A stretch of DNA of 64,000 nt from Cryptobacteroides sp934698975 (GCA_934698975.1 CAKUVR010000002.1:62001-126000), one strand, 5' to 3'; positions 34,127 to 43,797 are shown, counted from the first letter of the stretch. The notes: generated from the letters alone by a model not told the origin. Numbers and translations are program-made.

Positions 34127-35746
34127 TCAGTTTATTGTAAAACGCCGGACAAGAGCCGCCAGAAGGATGAGAGCGGCCATGAGGGTGGAGATGCGGCCGA
34201 TGAAGTCGCCGTGAATCACGAAGAATGTCTGTCTGTCACTGAGACCGACCTTGCCTTTCAGGACCTCCGGACACCACCAGGATGTTTTGGAAACCACTTT
34301 GCCGGACGGATCGATGATGGCGGAGATGCCGGTATTGGCGCTGCGCGCGATCCAGCGGCGGGTCTCGATGGCCCGGAGAGATGCGTAAGACAGATGCTGC
34401 CTGTAGCCTGGAGTGTCCCCCCACCATGCGTCGTTGGTGATCACGGTCAAGAGACGGGCTCCTTTACGGACATATTCAGTGCAGTACTCGCCATAAACGG
34501 ATTCATAGCAGACCGCGCTGCCTACAGGGATCGTCTCCTTTACCACGACAGTCCCGTCCGTAGAATGGGAATATTCATTGAAATGAAGAGGATCTGCCTC
34601 GTTTTGGCCGATGCAACGTCCCATCACACCTCCGAGCCAATCGTCTATCCTGCAGAAAATCGCAGGATACGGAGTCATCTCGACGGCGACGACCAGCTTG
34701 CTTTTATGGAACACCTCAGGAAAACTGAACGCATCCAGCATCAGGGCTGAGTTGTGCGATTCCATCCAAACCCCATTCCCTGCACGGCGAGCTGTGTATG
34801 AAGGCTTCAGAGCTCTCTTCAGATAGGTTCTGGAAGACGCTCCGACAAGAAGATTGGCGTTCGGATGCCCTTTGAGGAATGACGTGAATCTCTGAACGGA
34901 AGGACTGGCCGAAGGGTCGTTTGTCACCACGTCTCCGGTAAATGTCTCCGGCCCCACAAGCAACACGGGAACGCTGTCCGGGACATTTTCGAATTGACTG
35001 ACCAACAATTCATTCTGCTCGGCCTGTGTCATCCCTCCGAACTTGTTGTAAGGGTCGATGTTCGGCTGAGCGATGACAACATCAAGCATCTCGTCACAAG
35101 GTTCGGGCTTAAGGAACATGGACACGACCGGAGGGGCGGCAAACAACGCCAATATTCCCAGCAAGGCCGAGGACTTCGCCTTAAAATTGAAAGTACACCA
35201 ACGCCCGCTCGCCAATGATTCAAGGATGCCGAAGACACTGAGATTCGCCGCCCAGACAAGGAGCGAGCCGCCGAGTGTGCCTGTATATTCATACCACTGG
35301 ATCCAACCGGTCGTGCGCGCGAAGGCGTTGCCAAGCACAAGCCAAGGCCAGCTGATCTGCGCGTCGGTAAGATACCACCGTTCCCACGCGATCCAAGCGA
35401 AAGCGAGGAGTATGTAAGGAAGCGAACCACGAAGCCACTTTCTGCTCCAACGGAACAGTCCGAATATCAACGACATCTGGAAAGAATTGGCGAGAATGGC
35501 GAATATTCCTCCGCCCACCGTGGCGTTGCAGACCCAGAAAGTCGTGGCGGCGTTCCATAGCACGAAACACAGGTAGTGGTACCAACAAAAGCCCCTCATC
35601 TCATCACCTGTGGCGATATCCTCGGCCCATAGAAGCGGCACAAAGGCTATCAGCGACAGCCATCCCGTCCCAGGAATCAGGAACGGAGCACTGAGCAACG
35701 CTGACGACAAGACTGTCAGCAGCAATATTGTCAATTTTCTGGACAT
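34127..35746 (-). CDS. lnt: Apolipoprotein N-acyltransferase
   Basis: 539 residues from the ATG at 35746. About six membrane helices in the N-terminal 200 residues are followed by a periplasmic nitrilase domain with the catalytic triad: Glu in VLLVGPETF, Lys in FHKSKLVVAVE and Cys in GSAVCYESVYGE. ITNDAWWGDTPGYRQH is a further family block, and a last helix (LMAALILLAALVRRF) closes the protein. It adds the third acyl chain to lipoproteins, relevant here because SusD, SusE/F, SusG and CotH-like proteins are lipoproteins. The -7 box lies only 8 bp before the ATG, so the message may be leaderless or nearly so. Confidence 0.93.
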   Translation of the reverse strand: MSRKLTILLLTVLSSALLSAPFLIPGTGWLSLIAFVPLLWAEDIATGDEMRGFCWYHYLCFVLWNAATTFWVCNATVGGGIFAILANSFQMSLIFGLFRWSRKWLRGSLPYILLAFAWIAWERWYLTDAQISWPWLVLGNAFARTTGWIQWYEYTGTLGGSLLVWAANLSVFGILESLASGRWCTFNFKAKSSALLGILALFAAPPVVSMFLKPEPCDEMLDVVIAQPNIDPYNKFGGMTQAEQNELLVSQFENVPDSVPVLLVGPETFTGDVVTNDPSASPSVQRFTSFLKGHPNANLLVGASSRTYLKRALKPSYTARRAGNGVWMESHNSALMLDAFSFPEVFHKSKLVVAVEMTPYPAIFCRIDDWLGGVMGRCIGQNEADPLHFNEYSHSTDGTVVVKETIPVGSAVCYESVYGEYCTEYVRKGARLLTVITNDAWWGDTPGYRQHLSYASLRAIETRRWIARSANTGISAIIDPSGKVVSKTSWWCPEVLKGKVGLSDRQTFFVIHGDFIGRISTLMAALILLAALVRRFTIN

Positions 35747-35754
35747 AATCTTTA

Positions 35755-35784
35755 CAAAGATAGGCAATCAGTTCCGATTATCAA
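35755..35784 (-). promoter_or_regulatory. Promoter of lnt, nearly abutting the start codon
   Basis: On the minus strand TTG (35784-35782) and TATCTTTG (35762-35755) are 19 bp apart. The predicted transcription start falls within a few bases of the ATG at 35746. Confidence 0.55.
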
Positions 35785-35794
35785 CACTCCGGCG

Positions 35795-38329
35795 CTAGAA
35801 CCTGAACTCCAGACCGAATGTGACCACGAAACGGTTGTCATGCGGGACCTTCACCCCGTCTTTCATCTCATAACGGTGTGTCATCCGCCAGAAAGCGTCA
35901 ATCCTCAGGATTCTGAATATATTCGTGATACCCGCTCCCATCTCGACATACGGGCGGTTCAGTTTTCCCATCTTCTCAGGGAACAGCATCACAGCACCGG
36001 ATTTCTCATCCCCTATTATTCCGTTGTTCTGCCTCCTTACCGTACCGTAAGCAGCTCTCAATGAAGCCACTTCTCTCCATTGGAGTCTTTTCAGCAAAGG
36101 AATCTTTCCGAGGAAGAATCCTTTGAAATTATGTTCCCAGAAGAAAGTTGTCCACAAGTCAGAGGCAAACTCATAGTAGTTCATGCAGTTGAAGGCATTC
36201 CTCGAGAACGTGTAGGTTCCGTTGCCCTCATGAATCTTGAGCATCGGGTACGGCACCTTTCCGACTATCGTGCCGGAACTCAGATTGAACTTTGACAGCC
36301 CGAGAGGCGGAATCGGAAGAGTGTACTGGATAGACAGCTCCGGGCGGAAGTAGGAATATTCATTCTTCCCGATCCCTTTGGTAGATCCGATGAGGTCAAG
36401 CGTCACCACCGGGTACTTCGAATACATGTAATGTTTGTCGAACACCCCTCTGGTGACTATCTCATCCTTCGAGAAACGGAGCTGGAGATGCGCCTGGTTA
36501 TACCCTACCGAATTGAATATGTCCCCGTCGCGGGAGACCATAGGCACAAACGGATTAGAGAATATCCTCCTGCTCTCCAGCGATATGATCATGTTGAAGT
36601 TCTGCGACCATTCTCGCTGCCATGAAAGCGCATAGTCATTCACCATGCTCATTTTCTGGCTGTTGGCCTTGGCCAGCACAGACGACATCAAACTTCCGCT
36701 GCCATAGACCGACGGCCCTTTTCCCAACTGCATCGCATCGTGCTTGTACGAGAGCGTCAACTTGCTGGTCGGCTGGTTGTTGAACATGTATTCGAACGTC
36801 CCGCCACCTTTGAGCGTCTTGTCCTTGAAGCCGTAGGCGGCATAGCCCATGAATCTGACCTTGCGGCTCAAATCCTTTGTGGTACGGACGCCAAGCTGGA
36901 TTCTGCCTCCTTCCAAATCATTGAAGCTGAACAGGGATGAATATGGTCCGAAACCGACGTACTTAGTGTTGAGGAAACCGTTGACAAGCATCTCGGCGAT
37001 GGCGTAAACATCCTTGTACAGCGGGACATTCTTGATGGAATCGACCATGTTGTAGATGCCCCGCTCCTTCTCGCTCAACGGGAACGGACGCACGCTCTGC
37101 CAATATTTCTCGTCATTGTTCATGACATCCTTTCCTGCATGGACCTGGGCGTTGATGTCATCCTTATCCTCTTTGAATGTGGTGACGAAATCCGGATTCG
37201 AGTAGTCTATCTGGCGGTTGCCAAGGAACGTGACGAGTTTCGATGAGTCGCGCGTGGTCGGTGAGAAATCCACATACATCCGGTCCTGCTTGTAGAACCA
37301 TGTCGAATCCGCAAGGCGCGAGTTCGCGACATCAATGGTCAAATCCCTGACCCAGTTCACGTTGGAGCCTTTTTTGAGCCTTACATGAATATCCCTGAGG
37401 GCATACTCCTCGGCATCGATTGACATCTCGCCGTCAAAGGTCGGTGAGGACACCCACCGAGACGGATGGAAACGTATCTTGTAGGTCTTGCGTCCCTCGA
37501 CCTGAAGGCTGTCGACAAGATAGTAGTTATAGTAGGTCATGCCCGAAGAAGACAACGGGGACGGGATCTCCACTTGGAATATATTGATGTAGTTGTCGTA
37601 GAAGTTGGTCTTCACATACATATTCCCGGTGAACTGCGCAAGCACCGGATCCTTGTCCACCCCGGAGATCCTCGTGGCCTTGATGACCTCCCTGTTGGAT
37701 GGCGGATCCTTGCGGTGGTAATACTTCGATGTGGTCTCAGAGATCAAGACAGGAAGGAAAGGCATTCCAGACACGACAGATGTGTCCATATAGTCATAGA
37801 CGAACTTGAAGTCTTTCGGCAGGAAACTGCTGACCATCCGGCTTTCAGGGTTGGTGATATCCAATTCCATCTTGGTATAGACATCACAGCTGTACAACTG
37901 ACGCTTCTCCGGATTGTTCCGAGGCTTTGCCTCGTCGATCTTTCTAAGTATCGACCGCATGTAACGGTCGTCAGGCTTGACCACGGCGGCGTTCAGTTCA
38001 TCGACAATCGGTGTCAACGAAAAATTGACCTCATTGAAACTTTGCCGGTTGACTTTCACAACCTGCTCCTTATAGCCTAGGATTGACGCAGACAGCATGG
38101 ACAATGTGTCTCTGGTCTCCAGAAAGAAATATCCGTCCAAATCCGCCGAGACACCGACCGTCGAGTTAAGGAAATATATTCCCGCGAACGGGATTCCCTC
38201 GCCCGTGGAGGCATCAACCACGCGTCCCTTCACCTTCGTCGCCTGCGCACCGGCAATAGTAACGGAAAGGATTGTCAGAATGATGGTTACAGATAAGGTC
38301 CTAAGTATGTGTCTGAAACTGGTCGTCAT
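35795..38329 (-). CDS. DUF5686 outer-membrane protein with carboxypeptidase-like N-terminal domain
   Basis: 844 residues. A signal peptide ends TIAGAQ (about residue 29). A carboxypeptidase-D regulatory-like domain follows (about 30-115, VKGRVVDASTGEGIPFAGIYF, VSADLDGYFFLET). The remainder matches the DUF5686 family, large Bacteroidota proteins ending in a predicted beta-barrel (NRFVVTFGLEFRF, aromatic last residue). The function is unknown; the N-terminal domain is shared with TonB-dependent transporters but there is no plug domain. It is transcribed in the order DUF4783, DUF5686, then lnt on the minus strand with short gaps, so it may belong to a cell-envelope operon. Confidence 0.82.
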   Translation of the reverse strand: MTTSFRHILRTLSVTIILTILSVTIAGAQATKVKGRVVDASTGEGIPFAGIYFLNSTVGVSADLDGYFFLETRDTLSMLSASILGYKEQVVKVNRQSFNEVNFSLTPIVDELNAAVVKPDDRYMRSILRKIDEAKPRNNPEKRQLYSCDVYTKMELDITNPESRMVSSFLPKDFKFVYDYMDTSVVSGMPFLPVLISETTSKYYHRKDPPSNREVIKATRISGVDKDPVLAQFTGNMYVKTNFYDNYINIFQVEIPSPLSSSGMTYYNYYLVDSLQVEGRKTYKIRFHPSRWVSSPTFDGEMSIDAEEYALRDIHVRLKKGSNVNWVRDLTIDVANSRLADSTWFYKQDRMYVDFSPTTRDSSKLVTFLGNRQIDYSNPDFVTTFKEDKDDINAQVHAGKDVMNNDEKYWQSVRPFPLSEKERGIYNMVDSIKNVPLYKDVYAIAEMLVNGFLNTKYVGFGPYSSLFSFNDLEGGRIQLGVRTTKDLSRKVRFMGYAAYGFKDKTLKGGGTFEYMFNNQPTSKLTLSYKHDAMQLGKGPSVYGSGSLMSSVLAKANSQKMSMVNDYALSWQREWSQNFNMIISLESRRIFSNPFVPMVSRDGDIFNSVGYNQAHLQLRFSKDEIVTRGVFDKHYMYSKYPVVTLDLIGSTKGIGKNEYSYFRPELSIQYTLPIPPLGLSKFNLSSGTIVGKVPYPMLKIHEGNGTYTFSRNAFNCMNYYEFASDLWTTFFWEHNFKGFFLGKIPLLKRLQWREVASLRAAYGTVRRQNNGIIGDEKSGAVMLFPEKMGKLNRPYVEMGAGITNIFRILRIDAFWRMTHRYEMKDGVKVPHDNRFVVTFGLEFRF

Positions 38330-38352
38330 TATTAAATTTTACAAAGCCGGGA

Positions 38353-38757
38353 TCATCGGATCCGGTCTATCTTCAACTGCTGGATCTTGTACCGCCCTCC
38401 GCAGTCGCTGACAAAGATCGTGACCTCAAAGACCTCACCGCCGGCATTCAGGAAGCCAAGAGCGTACTTGGAATTGGACCGGGAAGCCGTATGGCGAATC
38501 TCGAACGAGCGCGGCGTGTGATTGTCAAAGAAAGCCTTGAGAATCTGTTTTGCCTGGTTCTTGCTCGAATCGTTGGTCGTGGACATGATCGTTATCTCAA
38601 GATTGTCGTCAAACCAGGCTGACAGCCTCTCGGCGTCACCATTGCCAAGATACTTGGCTATCGGCACGAACACGTCGTAACTGTCAGCCACAGCGGTGCC
38701 GCTGAAGCAGAACAGCATCACGGACAGTGCCGAGAATATCTTAGCAAAGACCTTCAT
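38353..38757 (-). CDS. DUF4783 periplasmic protein
   Basis: 134 residues. A signal peptide (MKVFAKIFSALSVMLFCFSGTAVA) precedes a small alpha+beta domain of the DUF4783 family (YLGNGDAERLSAWFDDNLEITIM, KQILKAFFDNHTPRSFEIRH, GRYKIQQLKIDRI), which resembles the NTF2-like fold. The function is unknown. In Bacteroidota this family sits beside DUF5686/lnt or nadC-type genes; here DUF5686 starts 23 bp downstream. It is divergent from rlmH. Confidence 0.85.
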   Translation of the reverse strand: MKVFAKIFSALSVMLFCFSGTAVADSYDVFVPIAKYLGNGDAERLSAWFDDNLEITIMSTTNDSSKNQAKQILKAFFDNHTPRSFEIRHTASRSNSKYALGFLNAGGEVFEVTIFVSDCGGRYKIQQLKIDRIR

Positions 38758-38801
38758 AGCAAGAGAGTCCGTTGCAAATTCCGAGCCATTTTTCTAAAAC
38801 C

Positions 38802-38836
38802 TTTTTTGAATAATCGAAGCATCTTCATTATTTTTG
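38802..38836 (+). promoter_or_regulatory. Promoter of rlmH and the large kinase gene
   Basis: TTTTTTG (38802-38808) and TATTTTTG (38829-38836) are separated by 20 bp, 36 bp before the rlmH ATG. Confidence 0.75.
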
Positions 38837-38872
38837 TGAATATAAAAGAACTGGTTAGGAGGAATACAACCA

Positions 38873-39346
38873 ATGAAGATTTCTTTGCTGACCGTCGGAA
38901 AGACCGACATAGATTGGGTGCGGAAAGGCCTGGAGACATATTCATCCAGACTGTCGCATTATGTGCCGTTCTCAATCTGCGAGATCCCGGAGCTGAAGAA
39001 CACCTCAGCCCTGACGAAAGCGCAGATCAAGGAAAAAGAGGGCGAACTGATTTTCAAGAGCATCAAACCCACGGACAGGGTCATCCTGCTTGACGAGCGC
39101 GGGAAAGAATATCGTTCCATCGAGTTCGCCGATGAAATCAGGAAGATGATGATCGGCGCTGGCAAAGATATTGTATTTGTAATCGGCGGCGCGTACGGTT
39201 TCTCCGAGGCGGTCTATGCCAGATGCAACGGAAAGATGTCCCTGTCGAGGATGACTTTCTCGCATCAGATGGTCAGGACCATATTCACGGAGCAGCTTTA
39301 CAGGGCGTTCACTATAATAAAAGGAGAACCATACCATCACGAATGA
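38873..39346 (+). CDS. rlmH: 23S rRNA (pseudouridine1915-N3)-methyltransferase
   Basis: 157-residue SPOUT enzyme of standard length. VILLDERGKEYRSIEFA, VFVIGGAYGFSEAVYAR and the C-terminal LSRMTFSHQMVRTIFTEQLY with IIKGEPYHHE are diagnostic. It methylates pseudouridine 1915 in helix 69 of 23S rRNA on the assembled ribosome. Its stop overlaps the ATG of the following histidine kinase (ATGA), which is an unusual pairing. Confidence 0.96.
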   Translation: MKISLLTVGKTDIDWVRKGLETYSSRLSHYVPFSICEIPELKNTSALTKAQIKEKEGELIFKSIKPTDRVILLDERGKEYRSIEFADEIRKMMIGAGKDIVFVIGGAYGFSEAVYARCNGKMSLSRMTFSHQMVRTIFTEQLYRAFTIIKGEPYHHE

Positions 39347-42300
39347 GCATCAAGAGGCTTGGCATAAAGAGATTTCTGGCAGGAGGATTTCTGGCGTCCG
39401 CGGTTATCCTTCTCGTCTTCTCGCTGTCTGTCAGCAAGCTTCCCGGCAACACGGAAAGGGATGCCGCCAAAGTCAGCAGGGCTGTCAGCAAAAGGATGCA
39501 CATTCTGGATGAATATATCGGATCGGCGCTCACGGCCGACCGCAGGGTGTGGGCCGGCCATAATGACGTGCCTTCCGACATGGTCATCTACAGATACATC
39601 GATGACACTCTCCAGTCGTGGAGCAACCAGTTTCCGGTCAGGAACGACAACATTGCATCAAGGATAGTGTTCCCGAGGTTGTCAAAGCCGGGAGAGAGCA
39701 TCTATTCCCCGCTCGCGGAAGTCACTTCAGAGCCGTCTTTCGTAAACTATGGCCAGAAATGGTATCTGGTGAAAGCCAAGACTCTGGGAAGCAGGAAAGT
39801 GATCGCCGGACTTGAGATCGCCGACTCGATGTCGGAAGAGAGCCCCAACGGGGTGAACAGAAAACTCAGTCTGGGCAGGAACCATACCATTGTCCCGCTG
39901 TCGGAAAGCAGCGGCTCAGCCGTGACATTGGACGGAAGGCCTGTGTTCAAGATCGTGTCGAACCCTGTCTCAGGCCAATCGGCGGCAGCCCACTCGATGA
40001 TGATCTGGCTGGCCATCGTCTGCTTCATAATAGCGTCACTTCTGCATCTGGCCGGGAAAAAAAGCATGAAACGGCTGGCTCTGGTACTCACCGGACTGTT
40101 CGCTGTGATTGTGGCAACATATTTCTGGGGAGAGAACATGAAGAACAGCGCGAAACTCTTCTCGCCTACTGTCTATGCGGACGGCCAGCTGTTCAATTCT
40201 CTTGGTGCGGTTCTGATTGCGTCTATGCTCATCATGCTCAGCATCGGCTGCACTTTCGTGACCCGAAACGACATATTCAGGCACATCCTCAAAACCAGAC
40301 GCGTCCGGTTGTCTCTTTGGATCTATGCCACTTGCATATTCCTGCTGACAGCAGGTATAATGGTCTTCGTCCACATGATGTTCAGGAGCGTCATTCTGAA
40401 CTCCAATATTTCTTTGGAACTTTACAGGCTGAACGATCTCAACATATTCAGTTTCCTTGTCTATCTGTCCTTGATCAGTCTGCTGATGACCATCCCGTTG
40501 CTGGCGCAGATGCTCATGCCAGCCCTAAAGCGTCTGCTCGGGCTCAGGCACGACCTGTTTTCCGCCGGAAGCAGAACTGTCACCGCGGTGCTGTTCGCCG
40601 CCTATATGGTGATCATGACCGGGATGCTCGGATTCCGGAAAGAGCAGAACAGGGTCAACGTGTGGGCGAACAGGCTGTCCATCGAAAGAGACATCAGCCT
40701 TGAGCTCGAACTCCGCCGCATCGAGGACAAGATCGCTTCTGACCAGTTGATCGCCACGCTTTCGGCCATCCGCAACAGCAACAGCATCATTCTGAACAGA
40801 ATCATCGAGAGTTATATGCCAAGAGCCTCGCAAGACTACGACATCATGGTGGATCTGTTCCCGGAAAATGTCAAGGACAATGGTGCGATAGCGTATTTCA
40901 CAGAGATGGTCAGCCGTGGAACAGAGATCTCGGAAGACTCCAGATTCAGGTACATGAGGGACGCCGGCGGCCACAGCCTCTACACAGGCAGTTTCGCGTA
41001 CTACAACCCTGGCAGCGGTGTCACGATGATGCTCATCCGGATGTCACCCAAATCGAACCGAGAGAACAAGGGCTACGCCCATCTGCTGGGGTATTCGGCC
41101 CCGGGGGACGTGCTTATTCCGGCGAGATATTCATACGCGAAGTATTCCGGCAAGGCTTTGGCTTCCTACAAAGGTAACTATTCCTATCCGACAATCGTGG
41201 ATGAAGACCTTGAGCGTGAGATCGACGAGGCTGTGGACGGGGTGGTGCGGATGAACGGCTACACCCACTTCGTCAACAAGATTTCCGATGACGACCTGAT
41301 CATCGTGTCCAGACCCAAGACTGAGGACTTCTCCTACATCGTGGCATTCCTTTTCCTGACGTTGGTCTTTTACTTCTGCCTTACCCTCCTGACTCTCACA
41401 CGTATCCATCCAAGGCACCGTGAGAGCAACTACTACAAGTCCAGGATCAACGCGGCGATGCTTCTTGCGCTTGTCATGACGCTCATCGCACTTGCCAGCG
41501 TCAGCGTGCTGTTCGTTTACAGAAGGAACAACGCCAATCTGAAATCCTCGATGGCCGACAAGATCAACTCGCTCCAGACGCTGCTTCAGGCCCGGTGCCG
41601 CTATGTCCAAGATTTCAATGATTTCAGCGCACAAGAGGCTTCCGTGATTCTTGAGGACATAAGCAACACGATGAAGTCCGACATCACACTCTACACCACT
41701 GGCGGCAAGGAGTTCCGCTCCACCACTCCGGAAGTCTTCGACCGGATGCTTCTCGGCCCAAGGATGAACCCTGACGCATTTGAAAGCATCATCTACAAGA
41801 ACAAGAGATACTTCATCGGCAAGGAAAGCATCGGAGCCAAACGGACATATTTCCTCTACGCCCCGGTGTTCAACGCGCAAGGCAAGATGATCGCCATCAT
41901 GTGCTCGCCGTTCACCGACGAGAGTTTCGACTTCAAGTCCGAGGCCGTGCTGCATTCCATCTCTATCGTCACCGTGTTCATGATCCTGCTGCTTCTGGCA
42001 AGGTTCATTATGGCCACGGCGGTGGACAAGATGTTCAAGCCTCTCTCCGAAATGGGACGCAAGATGAATGAGGCCAGCATCAACAATCTTGAATATATCG
42101 TCTATGAGCGGGACGACGAGGTCGCGCGGCTGGTCAGAGCCTACAACCTTATGGTGCACGATCTCTACAACTCCACAAGGAAACTCACACAAGCGGAAAG
42201 GGACAAGGCCTGGGCGACAATGGCTCGTCAGGTCGCCCACGAGATCAAAAACCCTCTGACCCCGATAAAGCTTCAGATTCAAAGGCTTGTCAGAATGAAG

Positions 42301-42903
42301 AAAAACGGGAATCCGGCCTGGGCCGACAGGTTCGACGAGATTTCCGTGGAGGTTCTCAAGCAGATCGACCTGCTTGCCGACACCGCCAACGAATTTTCGA
42401 CATTCGCCAAACTATACACGGAGGAGCCCGTGGAGATCAATCTGGACAATCTGCTGAAGGAGGAGGTTGACCTGTTCGACAGCAGGGACAACATCAAGTT
42501 CTCCTACATGGGGCTCGACAACGCCACTGTCATGGGGCCAAAACCACAACTCACACGTGTGTTCGTCAACCTGATCAACAACGCCGTCCAAGCCATAGAG
42601 AACGCTCAGACTGAGGCTGAAGAAAAAGGAGTCGAGCCATTCCAAGGACGGATCGTGGTGTCTTTGCGCCTGTCCTCCAAAGATGGCTTCTACGACATTG
42701 TCTTCGAGGACAACGGGCCTGGAGTCAGCGAGGAGAACCGCTCGAAACTCTTCACGCCTAACTTCACGACCAAGAGCAACGGAACCGGCCTCGGACTGTC
42801 AATCTGCAGGAATATTCTTGAAAAATGCAACGGCGAGATCTTCTACTCAAAGTCATTCTCTCTCAAGGGCGCCTGCTTCACCGTCCGCTTCCCTCGGAGG
42901 TAA
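39343..42903 (+). CDS. Very large NtrY-like multi-pass sensor histidine kinase
   Basis: 1186 residues. One N-terminal helix (FLAGGFLASAVILLVFSL) and a roughly 170-residue extracytoplasmic part lead to about six closely spaced helices between residues 205 and 430. A second extracytoplasmic region (about 445-660) follows, then two helices (FSYIVAFLFLTLVFYFCLTL, MLLALVMTLIALASVSVLFV), a third sensor region and a last helix before a HAMP-like segment (MFKPLSEMGRKMNEA). The kinase core has MARQVAHEIKNPLTPIKLQ (phospho-His), the N box NLINNAVQAIENA and the G boxes DNGPGVSEENRSKLF and GTGLGLSICRNIL. No response regulator gene lies beside it. The ATG overlaps rlmH by 4 bp. The signal it senses is unknown. 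Confidence 0.88.
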   Translation: MSIKRLGIKRFLAGGFLASAVILLVFSLSVSKLPGNTERDAAKVSRAVSKRMHILDEYIGSALTADRRVWAGHNDVPSDMVIYRYIDDTLQSWSNQFPVRNDNIASRIVFPRLSKPGESIYSPLAEVTSEPSFVNYGQKWYLVKAKTLGSRKVIAGLEIADSMSEESPNGVNRKLSLGRNHTIVPLSESSGSAVTLDGRPVFKIVSNPVSGQSAAAHSMMIWLAIVCFIIASLLHLAGKKSMKRLALVLTGLFAVIVATYFWGENMKNSAKLFSPTVYADGQLFNSLGAVLIASMLIMLSIGCTFVTRNDIFRHILKTRRVRLSLWIYATCIFLLTAGIMVFVHMMFRSVILNSNISLELYRLNDLNIFSFLVYLSLISLLMTIPLLAQMLMPALKRLLGLRHDLFSAGSRTVTAVLFAAYMVIMTGMLGFRKEQNRVNVWANRLSIERDISLELELRRIEDKIASDQLIATLSAIRNSNSIILNRIIESYMPRASQDYDIMVDLFPENVKDNGAIAYFTEMVSRGTEISEDSRFRYMRDAGGHSLYTGSFAYYNPGSGVTMMLIRMSPKSNRENKGYAHLLGYSAPGDVLIPARYSYAKYSGKALASYKGNYSYPTIVDEDLEREIDEAVDGVVRMNGYTHFVNKISDDDLIIVSRPKTEDFSYIVAFLFLTLVFYFCLTLLTLTRIHPRHRESNYYKSRINAAMLLALVMTLIALASVSVLFVYRRNNANLKSSMADKINSLQTLLQARCRYVQDFNDFSAQEASVILEDISNTMKSDITLYTTGGKEFRSTTPEVFDRMLLGPRMNPDAFESIIYKNKRYFIGKESIGAKRTYFLYAPVFNAQGKMIAIMCSPFTDESFDFKSEAVLHSISIVTVFMILLLLARFIMATAVDKMFKPLSEMGRKMNEASINNLEYIVYERDDEVARLVRAYNLMVHDLYNSTRKLTQAERDKAWATMARQVAHEIKNPLTPIKLQIQRLVRMKKNGNPAWADRFDEISVEVLKQIDLLADTANEFSTFAKLYTEEPVEINLDNLLKEEVDLFDSRDNIKFSYMGLDNATVMGPKPQLTRVFVNLINNAVQAIENAQTEAEEKGVEPFQGRIVVSLRLSSKDGFYDIVFEDNGPGVSEENRSKLFTPNFTTKSNGTGLGLSICRNILEKCNGEIFYSKSFSLKGACFTVRFPRR

Positions 42904-42995
42904 GGAAAAAACCTCCGTACCCGGTTCAAGGCATAGCAATCAAGAGCCCGACCGCCGCTTGATGAACTCTGGTTCAGCCATGCATGGTCCATTGT

Positions 42996-43017
42996 TATTC
43001 ACTGCTTGCAGTGAATA
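42996..43017. repeat. 22-bp near-perfect palindrome
   Basis: TATTCACTGC (42996-43005), TT, GCAGTGAATA (43008-43017). It lies between the convergent kinase and LysE genes, 7 bp past the LysE stop. A 2-nt loop makes a cruciform or protein-binding site as likely as a terminator; no T run follows on either strand. Confidence 0.55.
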
Positions 43018-43023
43018 TGTTCA

Positions 43024-43611
43024 TCAGAAAATCAGCATGGCTGCACTGAATATCAGGGCCGCGGCGAGAATCATGTCGATGATTCTGCCATATTTTTCCG
43101 TCAGGCTGTCAAGCGCGGAGCCCGCCACAAGCCACACCAGATTCGCCACCGGACCGGCCAGGGTCAGCAAGACACCCACTTTCGCCAGTTCGATGAATGA
43201 ACTTGAATATGGCAGGACAAATGTTCCCAAAGCCGTAAGGCAGAACATCCAGACCTTGGCGTTGGTTACCTCTATGACGATTCCTGTCTTGATGGTGCAT
43301 GATTTCGCCATGTCTTCCTTTGACTGGCCGGACTTTACGACAATCATCACAGCAAGACAGACCATATAAAGAGCTCCGGCGTATGAAAGCCATTTCACGT
43401 AAGGGCCAAGCACGTCCCCAAGGAAGTGAGCCACAAGGACAAGAGTCGTGTCGATGAACAAGAAGCCTATCACAAATCCCCACCAGATCCGCATAGCGCG
43501 TCTTCTTCCGAAGTGGATTCCGGAATGGAACGCACACAGATTGGAAGGCCCGGGGGTATAACCGAGGGCCAGAATGTAAAGCAGCAATGAGGGCAGCATC
43601 TGTGACGGCAT
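43024..43611 (-). CDS. LysE/RhtB-family amino-acid exporter
   Basis: 195 residues with about six membrane helices. The N-terminal GYTPGPSNLCAFHSGIHFGRRR is the LysE-family signature (TPGPxNxxxxxxG). EVTNAKVWMFCLTALGTFVLP corresponds to the conserved NPK-type loop with NAK here. These proteins export amino acids or related small molecules using the proton gradient; the substrate cannot be told. ATG 43611, embedded in GAATATG, is preferred over an upstream TTG. Confidence 0.85.
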   Translation of the reverse strand: MPSQMLPSLLLYILALGYTPGPSNLCAFHSGIHFGRRRAMRIWWGFVIGFLFIDTTLVLVAHFLGDVLGPYVKWLSYAGALYMVCLAVMIVVKSGQSKEDMAKSCTIKTGIVIEVTNAKVWMFCLTALGTFVLPYSSSFIELAKVGVLLTLAGPVANLVWLVAGSALDSLTEKYGRIIDMILAAALIFSAAMLIF

Positions 43612-43670
43612 ATTCAAACTTTCTATTATCCAACTAAATTAATCAGAATATTCAAATAATCCAAATACGC

Positions 43671-43699
43671 AAAAGAGACCCGCCTTTGTGGCGAGCCTC
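43671..43699 (-). terminator. Terminator of the DUF177-rpmF-tRNA-Arg unit
   Basis: On the minus strand GAGGCTCGCC (43699-43690) pairs with GGCGGGTCTC (43684-43675), ten pairs including two G-T, loop ACAAA, then TTTT. It starts 6 bp after the tRNA 3' end. Confidence 0.8.
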
Positions 43700-43704
43700 C
43701 TTTG

Positions 43705-43776
43705 TAGTCCCAATAGGAATCGAACCTATATTTAAGGTTTAGGAAACCTCCGTTCTATCCGTTGAACTATGGGACC
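43705..43776 (-). tRNA. tRNA-Arg (anticodon CCT)
   Basis: 72 nt on the minus strand. Acceptor GGTCCCA pairs with TGGGACT (terminal G-T), discriminator A. Anticodon CCT lies at 43743-43741 in the loop TTCCTAA with stem GAGGT/ACCTT; the T-arm holds GGTTCGATTCC. CCA is not encoded. It reads AGG codons. It lies 21 bp after the rpmF stop and shares the terminator that follows, so it is probably processed from the rpmF transcript. Confidence 0.93.
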
Positions 43777-43797
43777 ATTAGTTTTCTACCGAAGAGA

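Noticed and set aside
41131..42282. 383-codon open frame antisense to the large kinase gene
   Set aside because: The sense strand carries an unambiguous histidine kinase; the antisense translation is His/Val/Asp-rich and domain-less, a shadow of biased codon use.
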